A program made the position numbers and the translations under genes. This document shows positions 1 to 8,294 of a stretch of 34,517 bases of DNA, piece after piece; position 1 is the stretch's first letter; every line of letters begins with the position of its first letter. The stretch is from Oscillospiraceae bacterium (GTDB lineage Bacteria > Bacillota > Clostridia > Oscillospirales > Oscillospiraceae). The notes under the pieces are model-generated. The model was not told the origin of the DNA and searched no databases. It was given only the letters and a program-made list of their open reading frames with translations. The DNA lies in the NCBI GenBank assembly GCA_017516925.1, contig JAFXAQ010000052.1:1-34517 (forward strand), read 5' to 3'.

Positions 1-234
1 CAACAGTCCGGGGGACTGTTGCTTGCCGCCATCCAGCTGGCGGCAACACCTTAATTTTCGCCTCTGGCGAAAATGGAACGAATCCCTCATCCTCTGCCAA
101 AATCGACAAATCTCGACAGAGGTTTGTCGATTTTACTTTTTACCTCTTCACTCTTCACTTTTCACTATTCTCTTGAAAGTCGATTTTGGCAAGTAATAAG
201 TAATAGTGAATAGTGAAGCAGTATTTTGCTGTTA
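1..234. repeat. Palindrome-rich non-coding segment
   Basis: No credible gene lies here. Perfect or near-perfect inverted repeats follow one another: 1-9 with 13-21, 23-31 with 38-46, 54-62 with 66-74, and 99-110 with 123-134. A wider 13-base pair (95-107 with 179-191, tgccaaaatcgac) encloses the last hairpin and a TTCACT-rich tract at about 148-168. That tract is partly complementary to the AATAGTGAA-type tract at 200-218. The nested layout resembles intergenic palindromic repeats or a small non-autonomous element. No transposase or target-site duplication was found. Confidence 0.55.
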
Positions 235-270
235 AACCCCGGCATTCTTTACTTGAAGAATGCCGGGGTT
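235..270. terminator. Hairpin terminator at the end of ald
   Basis: A perfect 15-base stem (235-249 with 256-270) with a six-base loop lies just past the ald stop codon. On the minus strand it is followed by only a short T run (gggtttaac), so termination may be moderate. Confidence 0.6.
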
Positions 271-281
271 CATACGTTTTA

Positions 282-1397
282 TTACAGCAGTGTTGCAGGG
301 TCGGTATACTCCAGATTTTGCGCTGCGGCAACAGCCTGGCAGGTCAGCTTTCCTTTGTAGGTGTTCAGACCCTTCAATAGCGCCGGGTCTGCCTTGCAGG
401 CGGCCTCTGCGCCCATATTGGCAAGCTTCAAAGCGTAGGGCAGGGTTGCGCCGGTCAATGCCAGGGTGGAGGTTCTGGGAACGGCACCGGGCATATTGGC
501 AACGGAATAATGCAGCACACCGTGCTTAATGTAGAACGGGTTTTCGTGGGTGGTAATCCGGTCAATGGTTTCAATGGAACCACCCTGGTCAATGGCAACG
601 TCCACAATTGCGCTGCCGGGACGCATTGCCTGAACCATTTCCTCGGTCACCAGCTTGGGCGTTCTTGCGCCGGGAATCAGCACACAGCCAATTACCAAGT
701 CTGCCTTTTTCACGGCGTTGGCAATGTTGTAGGAGTTGGAAAGCAGCGTCTGCACCCGACCGCCGAAAATATCGTCCAGATAAGCCAGACGCTTGATATT
801 CAAATCGAGAATGGTGACGTTGGCGCCAAAGCCGGAGGCGGCCTTTGCCGCATTCAGACCCACATTACCGCCGCCGATAATTACCACATTTGCCTTTTCC
901 ACACCGGAAACACCGCCCAGCAGAATGCCGCGACCGCCGCAGTTGGATTCCAGAAGATGGGCACCAATCTGCACAGACAGACGACCGGCCACCTCACTCA
1001 TCGGCGCCAGCAGAGGCAGAGAACCGTCTGCCAGCTGCACGGTCTCATAGGCGATGGCAGTTACCTTTTTCCGCAGCAGCGCCTGAGTCTGTCCCGGGTC
1101 GGGTGCCAGATGCAAATAAGTAAACAGGGTTTGACCCTCTCGAAGCAGGTCATACTCCGGCACAAGGGGCTCCTTGACCTTAACAATCATATCGGCAATG
1201 GCATATACCTCAGCCGGTGTGGCGAGAATTTGGGCGCCAACGGCAAGGTACTCCTGATCCGTAAAGCCGCTGCATTCACCGGCGTTTTTTTCCATATATA
1301 CCTGATGACCAGCACGCACCAATGCATCTGCGCTGGCGGGGGTCAAACCCACACGACCCTCCTGAGGCTTAATTTCTTTCGGGCAACCAATACGCAT
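282..1397 (-). CDS. ald: Alanine dehydrogenase
   Basis: The enzyme interconverts L-alanine and pyruvate plus ammonia with NAD(H) in the cytoplasm. The protein has 371 residues, the usual family length. It begins [10 protein letters not shown] and carries Arg15, Lys75 (KVKEP) and His96 (YLHLAPDP), the known substrate-binding and catalytic positions. A Rossmann motif GGGNVG follows at about residues 176-181, with an acidic residue (ILDLN) ending the next strand. A GGAGTGAG ribosome site sits five bases before the ATG. It is transcribed alone, divergently from the DUF4886 lipoprotein gene. In a fermenting anaerobe it probably assimilates ammonia or disposes of pyruvate and NADH as alanine. Confidence 0.96.
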   Translation of the reverse strand: MRIGCPKEIKPQEGRVGLTPASADALVRAGHQVYMEKNAGECSGFTDQEYLAVGAQILATPAEVYAIADMIVKVKEPLVPEYDLLREGQTLFTYLHLAPDPGQTQALLRKKVTAIAYETVQLADGSLPLLAPMSEVAGRLSVQIGAHLLESNCGGRGILLGGVSGVEKANVVIIGGGNVGLNAAKAASGFGANVTILDLNIKRLAYLDDIFGGRVQTLLSNSYNIANAVKKADLVIGCVLIPGARTPKLVTEEMVQAMRPGSAIVDVAIDQGGSIETIDRITTHENPFYIKHGVLHYSVANMPGAVPRTSTLALTGATLPYALKLANMGAEAACKADPALLKGLNTYKGKLTCQAVAAAQNLEYTDPATLL

Positions 1398-1430
1398 AAA
1401 TTCTCACTCCGTTGTATAAAAGATACTTGC

Positions 1431-1459
1431 ATTTTATCACACCATACTTTATGTTGCAA
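1431..1459 (-). promoter_or_regulatory. Predicted sigma-A promoter of ald
   Basis: On the minus strand TTGCAA (1454-1459) and TAAAAT (1431-1436) are separated by 17 bases, about 35 bases upstream of the ald start. Confidence 0.55.
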
Positions 1460-1489
1460 GTTTTTTTTACAAGCAGATACAAAAAGTAT

Positions 1490-1517
1490 TTGCAAACACA
1501 GCATGCTGTGATATACT
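1490..1517 (+). promoter_or_regulatory. Predicted promoter with palindrome in spacer (DUF4886 gene)
   Basis: TTGCAA (1490-1495) and TATACT (1512-1517) are separated by 16 bases. The spacer holds the perfect 12-base palindrome acagcatgctgt (1498-1509), a position from which a bound repressor would block RNA polymerase. Confidence 0.5.
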
Positions 1518-1548
1518 TGAATAAGAACTGCAAACTACGGGAGATGAG

Positions 1549-2511
1549 ATGATGCGTAAAAGACTGTCTTTGTTCGTAGCCGTACTGATGGCGCTGAGCC
1601 TGCTGCTTTCCGCTTGCGGCAATGCGGCAGCTACCAATGAAAGCGCAGAAACAACGGAGGGATTACCGATGAATATTATGCAAAAGAGCGATCCTGCGCA
1701 GGACGATACCATCAATGTGCTGATGATTGGCAACAGCTTCTGTTACTACTATGTTGAAGAACTGTATGGTATGGCGAAGGCTGCCGGCATCAAAATGCGG
1801 GTGTGCAACGTGTATTATTCCGGCTGCAAGGTGGAGCAGCATTGGACCTGGTGGAAGAACGGCGAAAGCAACTATTCCTATTTTACTACCGATGAAAACG
1901 GTCGCAAAGAGGTGAAAAACACCAATCTGGAGTACTGCCTGTCCCAGCAGAATTGGGACGTGATTAGTCTGCAGGATGCTTCTACCGTCTTGCTGAAGAA
2001 CAATATTACGCCTCAGGAACAGCTGACAAAGATGACTACCTGTCTGGATGACCTTTGGGGCTATATTAAGAGGCAGTTCCCTATGTCCCGGCATCTGTGG
2101 CAAGCCTGCTGGAGCTACCAGATTGGCTATGACCGTGGCGGCTATGCGATGAAGGATCCCCAGACGCAGGCAAAAATGTGCGAGCTGGGTCAGGAATACG
2201 GCGATTTGGTTTGCAAAGCCTATAATCTGGAAAAGGTCAATACCGGCGATGCTTGGCAGCTTGTCCGCCAGGACGGCTACGATAACTTGTGCGCCAGAAC
2301 CAGCGTCAATAACGGCGGGGGCGACTACTATCACGACGGTGACATTGGCGGCGGTCAGTACTTAAACGCCTGCGTCTGGTTTGAGGTGATCACCGGGCAA
2401 AGCTGCGTAGGAAACACCTACCGCCCGGACTATGCCTTGGATACAGACATTACCTATGAAAAGCTGCAGGAAGCAGCCCATCAGGCTGTGCAAAACCGGA
2501 AAGTAAATTAA
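1549..2511 (+). CDS. DUF4886 SGNH-hydrolase-like lipoprotein
   Basis: A secreted lipoprotein of 320 residues. A basic N-terminus and hydrophobic stretch lead to the lipobox LLSAC, with the lipidated Cys at residue 23. After a low-complexity linker the domain opens with LMIGNSF (Ser63), the block I serine motif of SGNH/GDSL hydrolases as seen in DUF4886. The C-terminal part (GGGQYLNACVWFEVITG) matches the late conserved block of that family, but a classical Asp-x-x-His pair is not obvious. It probably acts on the outer face of the membrane, perhaps as an esterase or deacetylase on glycans; the substrate is unknown. The start follows GGGAGATGAG. Two adjacent ATG codons (1549 and 1552) are possible starts. 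Confidence 0.8.
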   Translation: MMRKRLSLFVAVLMALSLLLSACGNAAATNESAETTEGLPMNIMQKSDPAQDDTINVLMIGNSFCYYYVEELYGMAKAAGIKMRVCNVYYSGCKVEQHWTWWKNGESNYSYFTTDENGRKEVKNTNLEYCLSQQNWDVISLQDASTVLLKNNITPQEQLTKMTTCLDDLWGYIKRQFPMSRHLWQACWSYQIGYDRGGYAMKDPQTQAKMCELGQEYGDLVCKAYNLEKVNTGDAWQLVRQDGYDNLCARTSVNNGGGDYYHDGDIGGGQYLNACVWFEVITGQSCVGNTYRPDYALDTDITYEKLQEAAHQAVQNRKVN

Positions 2512-2557
2512 AAAATTCCCCAATCGCCAAATAATGTTTGGCGGTTGGGGAATTTTT
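2511..2557 (+). terminator. Rho-independent terminator
   Basis: A long stem formed by aaattccccaa-t-cgccaaa and tttggcg-g-ttggggaattt (one T:G pair) with a five-base loop, ending in TTTTT. It starts at the last base of the DUF4886 stop codon and insulates the next gene. Confidence 0.85.
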
Positions 2558-2593
2558 GTGATATGATGAAGAAAAAATGTAAGGTAGGCGTAT

Positions 2594-3529
2594 ATGTTAC
2601 ACTTTGGCTTTTTAAGTACATCCTCTATTGCACCCCGCTTTTTGGCAGCCTTGCGGGAAACCGGGGTAGGAGAGGCGGTGGCGGTATCCTCCCGGAGCTT
2701 GGAGAAAGCCCGGGAAAAAGCCACGCAATGGAATATTTCCAGAGCCTACGGCAACCACCTGGCGCTTTTGGAAGACAAGGACGTGAACATCGTCTATATT
2801 TCCAATGTCAATACAGAGCACTATCCCTGGGCGAAGCAGGCGCTTCTCCGGGGAAAGCACGTGGTATGTGAAAAGCCCTGCACAACCACCGCAGCCCACA
2901 CAGAAGAACTGTATACTCTGGCAAAGGAAAAGGGCTTGTTTTTTATGGAAGCGGAGAAAATGCTGTTTCTGCCCGCACTGCTGGAAGTGAAAAAGCGCTT
3001 GCCGGAGTTGGGGCAAATTCATATGGCGGAGCTGAGCCACAGCTTTCCCGGCACTTATAACGGCTGGATGTATGACCTCTCTCTGGGCGGCGGACCGCTG
3101 CTGTCCAGCGGCATTTATGCGATGCACCTGATACTTTGGCTGTTTGGGGAAATTGCGGAAATCCGGGGCACCCGGAGCACACTGGAAAACGGTGCTGAAT
3201 GGCAGTACATTTTAACCGGAAAAACAGCCTCCGGTGTGCTGTTTTCTGCCAAAAACTCCACCCGCGCCATTTTGGATAATACAGCAAGGCTGTACGGCAC
3301 CAACGGCTATGTGGAAATTCCGGAATACTGGAAGGCAAGAAAGGCTACCTTTTACATTGCCGGGAAGGACCCGGAAACAGTGGAGTTTCCCTGTGCCCAC
3401 GAGCTGGTGTATGAACTAACCCACATTGCCCAATGCTTTGAAAAGGGGCTTCTTACCAGCCCGGTGATTACCCGGGAGCTGTCTGTGCAGGGTATAGAAG
3501 CGCTGGAGCAGGTAAAAGAGAACTGGTAA
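2594..3529 (+). CDS. Gfo/Idh/MocA family NAD(P)-dependent oxidoreductase
   Basis: A 311-residue soluble dehydrogenase. An N-terminal Rossmann domain (FGFLSTSSIAPRF, residues 4-16) is followed by the family hallmark CEKP (Glu93-Lys94-Pro95) after GKHVV. The C-terminal half contains the GGGPLLSSGIYAMHL stretch, matching the substrate-domain motif GGGaLlDiGxY, but with Ser-Ser where Asp is common. The overall look is that of the dihydrodiol/1,5-anhydrofructose-like subgroup; the actual sugar or diol substrate cannot be read from sequence. The start follows AAGGTAGG. The next gene begins nine bases after the stop, so the two are probably co-transcribed. Confidence 0.9.
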   Translation: MLHFGFLSTSSIAPRFLAALRETGVGEAVAVSSRSLEKAREKATQWNISRAYGNHLALLEDKDVNIVYISNVNTEHYPWAKQALLRGKHVVCEKPCTTTAAHTEELYTLAKEKGLFFMEAEKMLFLPALLEVKKRLPELGQIHMAELSHSFPGTYNGWMYDLSLGGGPLLSSGIYAMHLILWLFGEIAEIRGTRSTLENGAEWQYILTGKTASGVLFSAKNSTRAILDNTARLYGTNGYVEIPEYWKARKATFYIAGKDPETVEFPCAHELVYELTHIAQCFEKGLLTSPVITRELSVQGIEALEQVKENW

Positions 3530-3538
3530 GGAGACAGG

Positions 3539-4432
3539 ATGGGTAGAAGAAATTTGATTGGACTGCGGACCATAAAAACCGCAGTGGCGGTAATTCTTTC
3601 TATGGTGTTGGCAAGCTTATTCGGCGCCTCAGATTCCCGGCTTATCTTTGCAATGCTGGGCGCAATGAATGCTGTACAGCCTACATTTAAAGAGTCTGTT
3701 CAAGCCAGCCTGACGCAGCTTGTGGGTGTGGTTTTTGGCGTGGCGGTGACCTTGCTGCTGCTTCTTTTTCCTGTGCACCGGCTGGTGGTTACGGGAATGG
3801 GGATTATCCTGGTAATTACGCTGTATAATGCGCTGCACATTACCTTCTCCCCAGGGCTGCCTTGTTTGCTGGTGGTGATTTTGTGCACCACAGAGGGCAT
3901 TGCCCCTATTGGCTATGGCCTGGACAGAATTTGGGATACGGCCCTGGGCATTGCTGTGGGTATGGCAATCAATATGCTGGTGTTTCCCTATGACAACAGC
4001 CGTCGAATTCGTGCCACGGCGGAAAGCCTTGATAGGGAAGTGCTGGCATTTTTAGAGGACTTGTTTGACGGAGATGACGTTATACCCAATTCTAAGAATA
4101 TGACAAAGAAAATCGATGAACTGGAAAAACAACTGGAGATTTTTGAAAAGCAAAAGCTGTTTTTGCGTTTGCGAACCCAGAGCAGGGAACTGAAACAGTT
4201 TCACCTTTACGAAAGCAAGGCAAGAGCGTTGCTGGCCCAGATGGAAGTGTTGTCCTATATGGAAAAGCCGGGTTGCCTTGACGCTGAAAATCGCAGGCTG
4301 CTGGCAATATCCGGTGCGACGATCAAAGATGCGCGGATATGCGAAAATCTTACGGAGTTTGACGTAGTAACCAATTACCATGTTGCCCAAATTCTTACAA
4401 TACGCGAACAATTATTGGAGATATTGAAATGA
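3539..4432 (+). CDS. FUSC / aromatic-acid-exporter-like membrane protein
   Basis: A 297-residue integral membrane protein. The first ~150 residues hold five to six hydrophobic segments, with the opening RTIKTAVAVILSM and the later IGYGLDRIWDTALGIAVGMAINMLVFP, both typical of the DUF939/ArAE_1 (FUSC-like) family. The C-terminal ~145 residues are cytoplasmic, with a charged, coiled-coil-prone stretch around residues 180-220. Homologues include YgaE-like proteins and aromatic acid exporters; the substrate is unknown. A GGAGACAGG ribosome site immediately precedes the ATG. The stop codon overlaps the start of the vanY remnant (ATGA). Confidence 0.8.
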   Translation: MGRRNLIGLRTIKTAVAVILSMVLASLFGASDSRLIFAMLGAMNAVQPTFKESVQASLTQLVGVVFGVAVTLLLLLFPVHRLVVTGMGIILVITLYNALHITFSPGLPCLLVVILCTTEGIAPIGYGLDRIWDTALGIAVGMAINMLVFPYDNSRRIRATAESLDREVLAFLEDLFDGDDVIPNSKNMTKKIDELEKQLEIFEKQKLFLRLRTQSRELKQFHLYESKARALLAQMEVLSYMEKPGCLDAENRRLLAISGATIKDARICENLTEFDVVTNYHVAQILTIREQLLEILK

Positions 4433-4911
4433 ATATGACCTTGACCGGAAAAAAGGCGCTACAATGGACTTGTGTCGTGTTATTCATACTGTTGTGCAAT
4501 CGCCGGAATCCGGTGCCTGATGATTTTGAGCACAACCTAGTTTCTATTGGTAATTATAAGATTGACGCTACTTGCCGTGATGCATTGCAGAAAATGCTGG
4601 ATGACGGAAATGCGGCAGGGCATAAAATGAAAATTCTTGTATCCTACCGCAGTAAGGCTACGCAGGAAAGTCTGCGGGCATCTCGGGAAAGACAGTATAT
4701 TGCTCAGGGGATGTCTAAGACACAGGCGGTTAGAAAGGTAGAAGCGTCTGTTGCTGTTCCGGGCACCAGCGAGCATCAGACGGGTCTTGCGGTAGATATT
4801 ACCGGAATTTTGGTACAAGAAAGAGCGCCCCAAAAGTTAGATGCTTTTGGGGCGCATTATTTATTCCGGATTAGAAAACTACCAAATTATTGTGCTGATC
4901 TGCAAATTTAG
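4429..4911 (+). pseudogene. VanY-type D-Ala-D-Ala carboxypeptidase, 3'-truncated
   Basis: The reading frame (160 codons) begins with a hydrophobic anchor (residues 11-23). It then follows the VanY (peptidase M15B) pattern: CNRRNPVPDDF, ILVSYRS and PGTSEHQTGLAVDI (Ser114, His116, Asp123), the first zinc-binding motif. After Ile124 the homology stops. The rest of the fold, including the second metal site ExxWH and the GFilRYP strand, is missing. The remaining ~36 codons run through the hairpin at 4825-4855 and into the 3' end of araC on the other strand. The product should not bind zinc properly, so I call it a remnant. The start overlaps the upstream stop by four bases. Confidence 0.8.
4825..4855. 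terminator. Hairpin terminator after araC
   Basis: A perfect 12-base stem (4825-4836 with 4844-4855) with a seven-base loop. On the minus strand it is followed by a T-rich run (tctttctt), 15 bases past the araC stop. It lies inside the vanY remnant's reading frame. Confidence 0.75.
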
Positions 4912-5635
4912 ACGGTGTAATACCGGTTTTTTGCTTAAAAATTCTGGAAAAATGATAAACACTGGAAAAGCCGCATTCTTCTGAAACAGCGGCCACGGAA
5001 AAGGCGGTATCAGTTAACAGCTGCTTCGCACGTTCCAACCTGGCTTGCAAAATATATTGCTTTGGAGATGTACTTAAGTATGTTGTAAAAAGCTTTCGCA
5101 AATACACTTCGCTGATGTTTAAGCCGCTTGCAATGGTCAGATTGTTCAGGGCAGGGTCTGATAAATTTTGCTCAATATATGCTTGCGCAGATTGTATCAG
5201 GCTGTGAGTTGGTACGGTGTTTGCGTAGACCTCATCCAAAAGCTTATAAAACAGGCTGAAGGTCTGAAAGCTGTTACCCTCTTTGAAGAATTGTTTTTTG
5301 ACATCCTCGAAGTACTTCATGCAGGCATAGGCATTGCGCAACGGAATTTCTGTAATTTCCGTGCAGATCGTGCCAATACAATCGAAGTTTATCAAAGGGA
5401 AAAAACCACTTTTATCCCGGGAGAGCGTGTAGGTTGCTCCCTTGGGCAAGACAATGGCGGTATCTTTGGAAGATACGATCGTTTTGCCCTTTTCTTTGTA
5501 GGTAATTTGTCCGCTGATACATAGGGCTAAGCCATACTGCTTGCGATCGACCATTTCGTGGGTTTCGCCTTTTACCGAGTTGACGACTTGCGCTGCGGCA
5601 ATTTCTGTAATGATAATGTTGTTTTCTGTTTTCAT
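4871..5635 (-). CDS. AraC-family transcriptional regulator
   Basis: A 254-residue regulator. The N-terminal ~110 residues look like a cupin-type sensing domain (ALCISGQITYKEKGK, AIVLPKGATYTL). The C-terminal ~100 residues are a double helix-turn-helix of the AraC/XylS family (SEVYLRKLFTTYLSTSPKQYI, then VAAVSEECGFSSVYHFSRIFKQKTGITPSKF). I prefer the ATG at 5635 over a TTG at 5647, because GGTGAG lies just ahead of it and the predicted transcription start (about 5645) would fall after the TTG. It is divergent from the SDR operon across an AT-rich gap and most likely controls that operon in response to its substrate. Confidence 0.92.
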   Translation of the reverse strand: MKTENNIIITEIAAAQVVNSVKGETHEMVDRKQYGLALCISGQITYKEKGKTIVSSKDTAIVLPKGATYTLSRDKSGFFPLINFDCIGTICTEITEIPLRNAYACMKYFEDVKKQFFKEGNSFQTFSLFYKLLDEVYANTVPTHSLIQSAQAYIEQNLSDPALNNLTIASGLNISEVYLRKLFTTYLSTSPKQYILQARLERAKQLLTDTAFSVAAVSEECGFSSVYHFSRIFKQKTGITPSKFADQHNNLVVF

Positions 5636-5651
5636 ATCTCTCACCAAAATG

Positions 5652-5680
5652 ATTATAGCAGAAAAGACAAATAAATCAAA
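5652..5680 (-). promoter_or_regulatory. Predicted promoter of araC
   Basis: On the minus strand TTTGAT (5675-5680) and TATAAT (5652-5657) are spaced by 17 bases. The expected leader is only about ten bases long but includes GGTGAG. Confidence 0.5.
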
Positions 5681-5731
5681 TAAAATAAATTAAATAGTAT
5701 CAAAAAAGATAAATAAATATTGTTTTTGCTA

Positions 5732-5775
5732 TTGAAGCGAAGACAGAAATGGCGATATAATGACACCATAGGAGG
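5732..5775 (+). promoter_or_regulatory. Predicted promoter and ribosome site of the SDR operon
   Basis: TTGAAG (5732-5737) and TATAAT (5756-5761) are 18 bases apart. AGGAGG (5770-5775) lies eight bases before the ATG at 5784. The AT-rich stretch upstream (5680-5730), shared with araC, is the likely place for the regulator's binding site. Confidence 0.55.
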
Positions 5776-5783
5776 TTGATACT

Positions 5784-6548
5784 ATGGATTTTACTGGAAA
5801 AATTGCAATTTCAACAGGTGCAGCATCCGGAATGGGACTTTTGTTTGCGCAAAACTGGGCTGAGCTTGGCGGCAACGTTCTGATGTGCGATGTCAATGAA
5901 GCTGTATTGGCAGAAAAAGTAGCAGAGATCAACAGCAAAGGAAAGGGTAAGGCTTTGGCTTGCCTTTGTGATGTTCGGGATTATGAGCAGATCTGCGCTG
6001 CCAGAGATATGGCGGTGGAGGCTTTCGGCAAGATCGATTTGCTGGTGAACTTTGCTGGCGGTTCTGCTTGCCGCATCCAGAAGGTAGATTTCAAAAAGCA
6101 TCCCGAGTTTCCGGATATTCCCATTGATGTTTACAATTGGGGTCTCGATGTGAACCTGAAAGGACCGTTTTTCTTTGCCCACGCAGTGATGAAGCAGATG
6201 CGGGAGCAAAAGGATGGTCTGATCGTCAACATTGGCTCTATTGCCGGCGCAGAGGGTTCTACCGGTGCACTGGAATATGCTGTGGCAAAGGCAGGTGTGA
6301 TGTACGGCCTGACAAAATCCCTTGCCTTGTATGGCGCAAAATACGGCATCCGCTGTGTTTGCGTATCTCCCGGACCTGTGCTGACTCGTTCAGAAATGTC
6401 CCGGATGAATACTCTCCTGGGCAGAGCCGCAGATCCCCAGGAAATCATTGATCTGGTCTTGTACCTGGCATCGGACAAGGCGAAGTTTATCACCGGTGAG
6501 AATATTATGATCGACGGTGGCAGAACGATTATGCTGGGAGGTAAATGA
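5784..6548 (+). CDS. Short-chain dehydrogenase/reductase
   Basis: A 254-residue classical SDR. It has the glycine motif TGAASGMG (residues 11-18), Asp36 after the second strand (predicting NAD(H) preference), NFAGG (89-93), catalytic Ser152 and the Tyr165-x-x-x-Lys169 pair. The end MIDGGRTI is typical of the family. It would oxidise or reduce a hydroxyl/keto group on a small, perhaps cyclic, polyol. An insertion between residues 95 and 115 (FKKHPEFPDIPID) may form a substrate lid. It is the first gene of a three-gene operon and overlaps the next gene by four bases (ATGA). Confidence 0.93.
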   Translation: MDFTGKIAISTGAASGMGLLFAQNWAELGGNVLMCDVNEAVLAEKVAEINSKGKGKALACLCDVRDYEQICAARDMAVEAFGKIDLLVNFAGGSACRIQKVDFKKHPEFPDIPIDVYNWGLDVNLKGPFFFAHAVMKQMREQKDGLIVNIGSIAGAEGSTGALEYAVAKAGVMYGLTKSLALYGAKYGIRCVCVSPGPVLTRSEMSRMNTLLGRAADPQEIIDLVLYLASDKAKFITGENIMIDGGRTIMLGGK

Positions 6549-7306
6549 TGAAGCCTACATTTTTGAAGCATGAAAAGCCGTTGCTGACGGCAATGCTGCA
6601 ATCCTCCAGTCTGGAAACTCTCAGCCGGAGAATCAAACTCGCCCTGGAGCAGGGCGCGGAAGCCTTCGGTTTACAGACCGAGTCACTCCTTTTGGAAGAC
6701 CAAACACCGGAAGTTTATCGCCAGCTGTTCGACCAGATGGATGGTAAGCCTATTTACGTCACCCATTACAGAATGGGCGGTGTCCGGAAAAAGACCGATG
6801 ACCAGATCGCGCGGGAGCTGGTGCTGCTGGCAAAAACGGGTGCAACGCTGTGTGATGTGATGGGCGATTTGTTCTGCCCCCATCCGGAAGAAATGACCGA
6901 TGATCCTGTTGCGATCGAGAAGCAGATGGCGCTGATCAAGGAATTACACGAGGCAGGCGCTGAGGTGCTCATGTCTGCCCATATTCGCAAATTCCTTCCG
7001 GCAGAACGTGTGCTGGAGATGGCGCTGGAGCAGCAGCGCAGAGGCGCAGATATCGTGAAGATCGTGGTTGCCGCAGAGAATATGGCGCAGCAAATGGAAA
7101 ATTTGCGCATTGCGACACTGCTGAAGGAAACTCTGCAGGTTCCTTACTTGTTCCTTTGCGTCGGCGAGTGCGGAATTTTGCGCAGAATCGGCGGTGTTTT
7201 GGGCTGTTGTATGTACCTGTGTGTTAGTGAACGGGACAAGGAGTCCCCGGGTGTGCAGCCCTTGCTGCGCCAGCTAAAACCCATTCGGGATAATATGGAG
7301 TGGTAA
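6545..7306 (+). CDS. Type I 3-dehydroquinate dehydratase-like enzyme, divergent active site
   Basis: A 253-residue protein with the layout of the class I aldolase-like type I dehydroquinase (AroD/COG0710). It keeps the Schiff-base lysine in RGADIVKIVV (Lys172), the partner histidine in MSAHIRKFLP (His146, normally SxHDF-TP) and an arginine in ILRR (about 213). The substrate-carboxylate motif ELRxD is replaced by GLQTE (42-46), and the catalytic Asp-Ile-Glu stretch reads Asp-Val-Met (104-106). It may therefore act on a substrate other than dehydroquinate. The adjacent SDR and MDR genes suggest catabolism of a quinate- or shikimate-like, or other hydroxylated, compound. No other shikimate-pathway gene is nearby. 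Confidence 0.75.
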   Translation: MMKPTFLKHEKPLLTAMLQSSSLETLSRRIKLALEQGAEAFGLQTESLLLEDQTPEVYRQLFDQMDGKPIYVTHYRMGGVRKKTDDQIARELVLLAKTGATLCDVMGDLFCPHPEEMTDDPVAIEKQMALIKELHEAGAEVLMSAHIRKFLPAERVLEMALEQQRRGADIVKIVVAAENMAQQMENLRIATLLKETLQVPYLFLCVGECGILRRIGGVLGCCMYLCVSERDKESPGVQPLLRQLKPIRDNMEW

Positions 7307-7307
7307 T

Positions 7308-8291
7308 ATGAAAGCGATTTTAGTTAATGCAGATCAAAGCCTTCGCTGGGACAATGTGCCGGATCCGGTGTGTGCGCCGGATGGGTGCATTGTGAAAATT
7401 GAAGCGGCAGGTATCAACCGTGCAGACTTGCTGCAGAGGGCAGGGGATTATCCACCACCTCCCGGCTGCCCGGATTGGATGGGCTTGGAAATTGCCGGAA
7501 CGATCACCGAGATCGGTCCGGAGGCGGCAGAAAAATCCAGCTGGAAAGTGGGCGACCGGGTTTGCGCACTGTTAGGCGGCGGCGGTTATGCCGAATATGT
7601 GGCGGTGCGGTACGATATGCTGATGCCCATTCCTGCTGGAAGCAGTATGATCGAAGCAGCCGCTATGCCGGAGGCCTTTGCAACTGCTTACTTAAACTTA
7701 TTCATTGAGGGCAAAGCGCAGCCTGGAGATACCTTGCTGATCACCGGTGGTAACAGCGGCCTTGCCAGCGTGACTATCCGAATGGCAAAGGCCTTTGGTC
7801 TGCGTGTCATTACTACCGTTCGTGGTGCGGAAAAAGTGGCTGCGATCGCAGACTTGGGCGCAGATGTTGTTGTGGATACAACGAAAGAAGCGCTGGATCA
7901 GGTCCTGCAGCAACAGCTTCAGGAGGGTCATCCTGTGGACGTGGCGATCGATTGCCTGGGCGGTGAAATAATGGGTAAGTGTATTCACTATTTGAAGCAC
8001 GGCGCCCGATGGATCATGATTGCTGCGTTGGCAGGTCAGAAAACCGAGATTGATTTAAAAAATATCTACGTCAGAAATGTCCGTATTATCGGCTCGACCC
8101 TTCGTTCCAGAGCCCCGGAGGTCAAAGCACAGATCCTGGCTGATCTTGTAAAAAATGTTTGGCCGAAGGTTGCCAGTGGGGCGATCAAGCCTACGATCTA
8201 CAAGGCTCTGCCCATTGAAGAAGCAGAAGCTGCGCAAGATCTTCTTTATAAAAGCCAAAGTGTCGGAAAAGTTGTTTTGACCGTAAAGTAA
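7308..8291 (+). CDS. PIG3-type NAD(P)H:quinone oxidoreductase (zinc-free MDR)
   Basis: A 327-residue medium-chain dehydrogenase/reductase. The motif NRADLLQRAGDYPPPPG (residues 37-53) followed by GLEIAGTITEIG is characteristic of the PIG3/TP53I3-like quinone oxidoreductases. The structural and catalytic zinc cysteines of alcohol dehydrogenases are absent. The cofactor domain shows LLITGGNSGLASV, with glycine spacing unlike the more usual GAASGVG. It starts one base after the dehydroquinase-like stop (TAATATG), so it is translationally linked. It would reduce a quinone or enone produced in the same pathway. Confidence 0.9.
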   Translation: MKAILVNADQSLRWDNVPDPVCAPDGCIVKIEAAGINRADLLQRAGDYPPPPGCPDWMGLEIAGTITEIGPEAAEKSSWKVGDRVCALLGGGGYAEYVAVRYDMLMPIPAGSSMIEAAAMPEAFATAYLNLFIEGKAQPGDTLLITGGNSGLASVTIRMAKAFGLRVITTVRGAEKVAAIADLGADVVVDTTKEALDQVLQQQLQEGHPVDVAIDCLGGEIMGKCIHYLKHGARWIMIAALAGQKTEIDLKNIYVRNVRIIGSTLRSRAPEVKAQILADLVKNVWPKVASGAIKPTIYKALPIEEAEAAQDLLYKSQSVGKVVLTVK

Positions 8292-8294
8292 TAA

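Noticed and set aside
1-230. CRISPR array
   Set aside because: The repeats are palindromic pairs of differing sequence without regular direct repeats or spacers.
510-1511. Long plus-strand open frame across alanine dehydrogenase
   Set aside because: It lies antisense to a clear ald gene, has no ribosome site and the translation shows no protein-like pattern.
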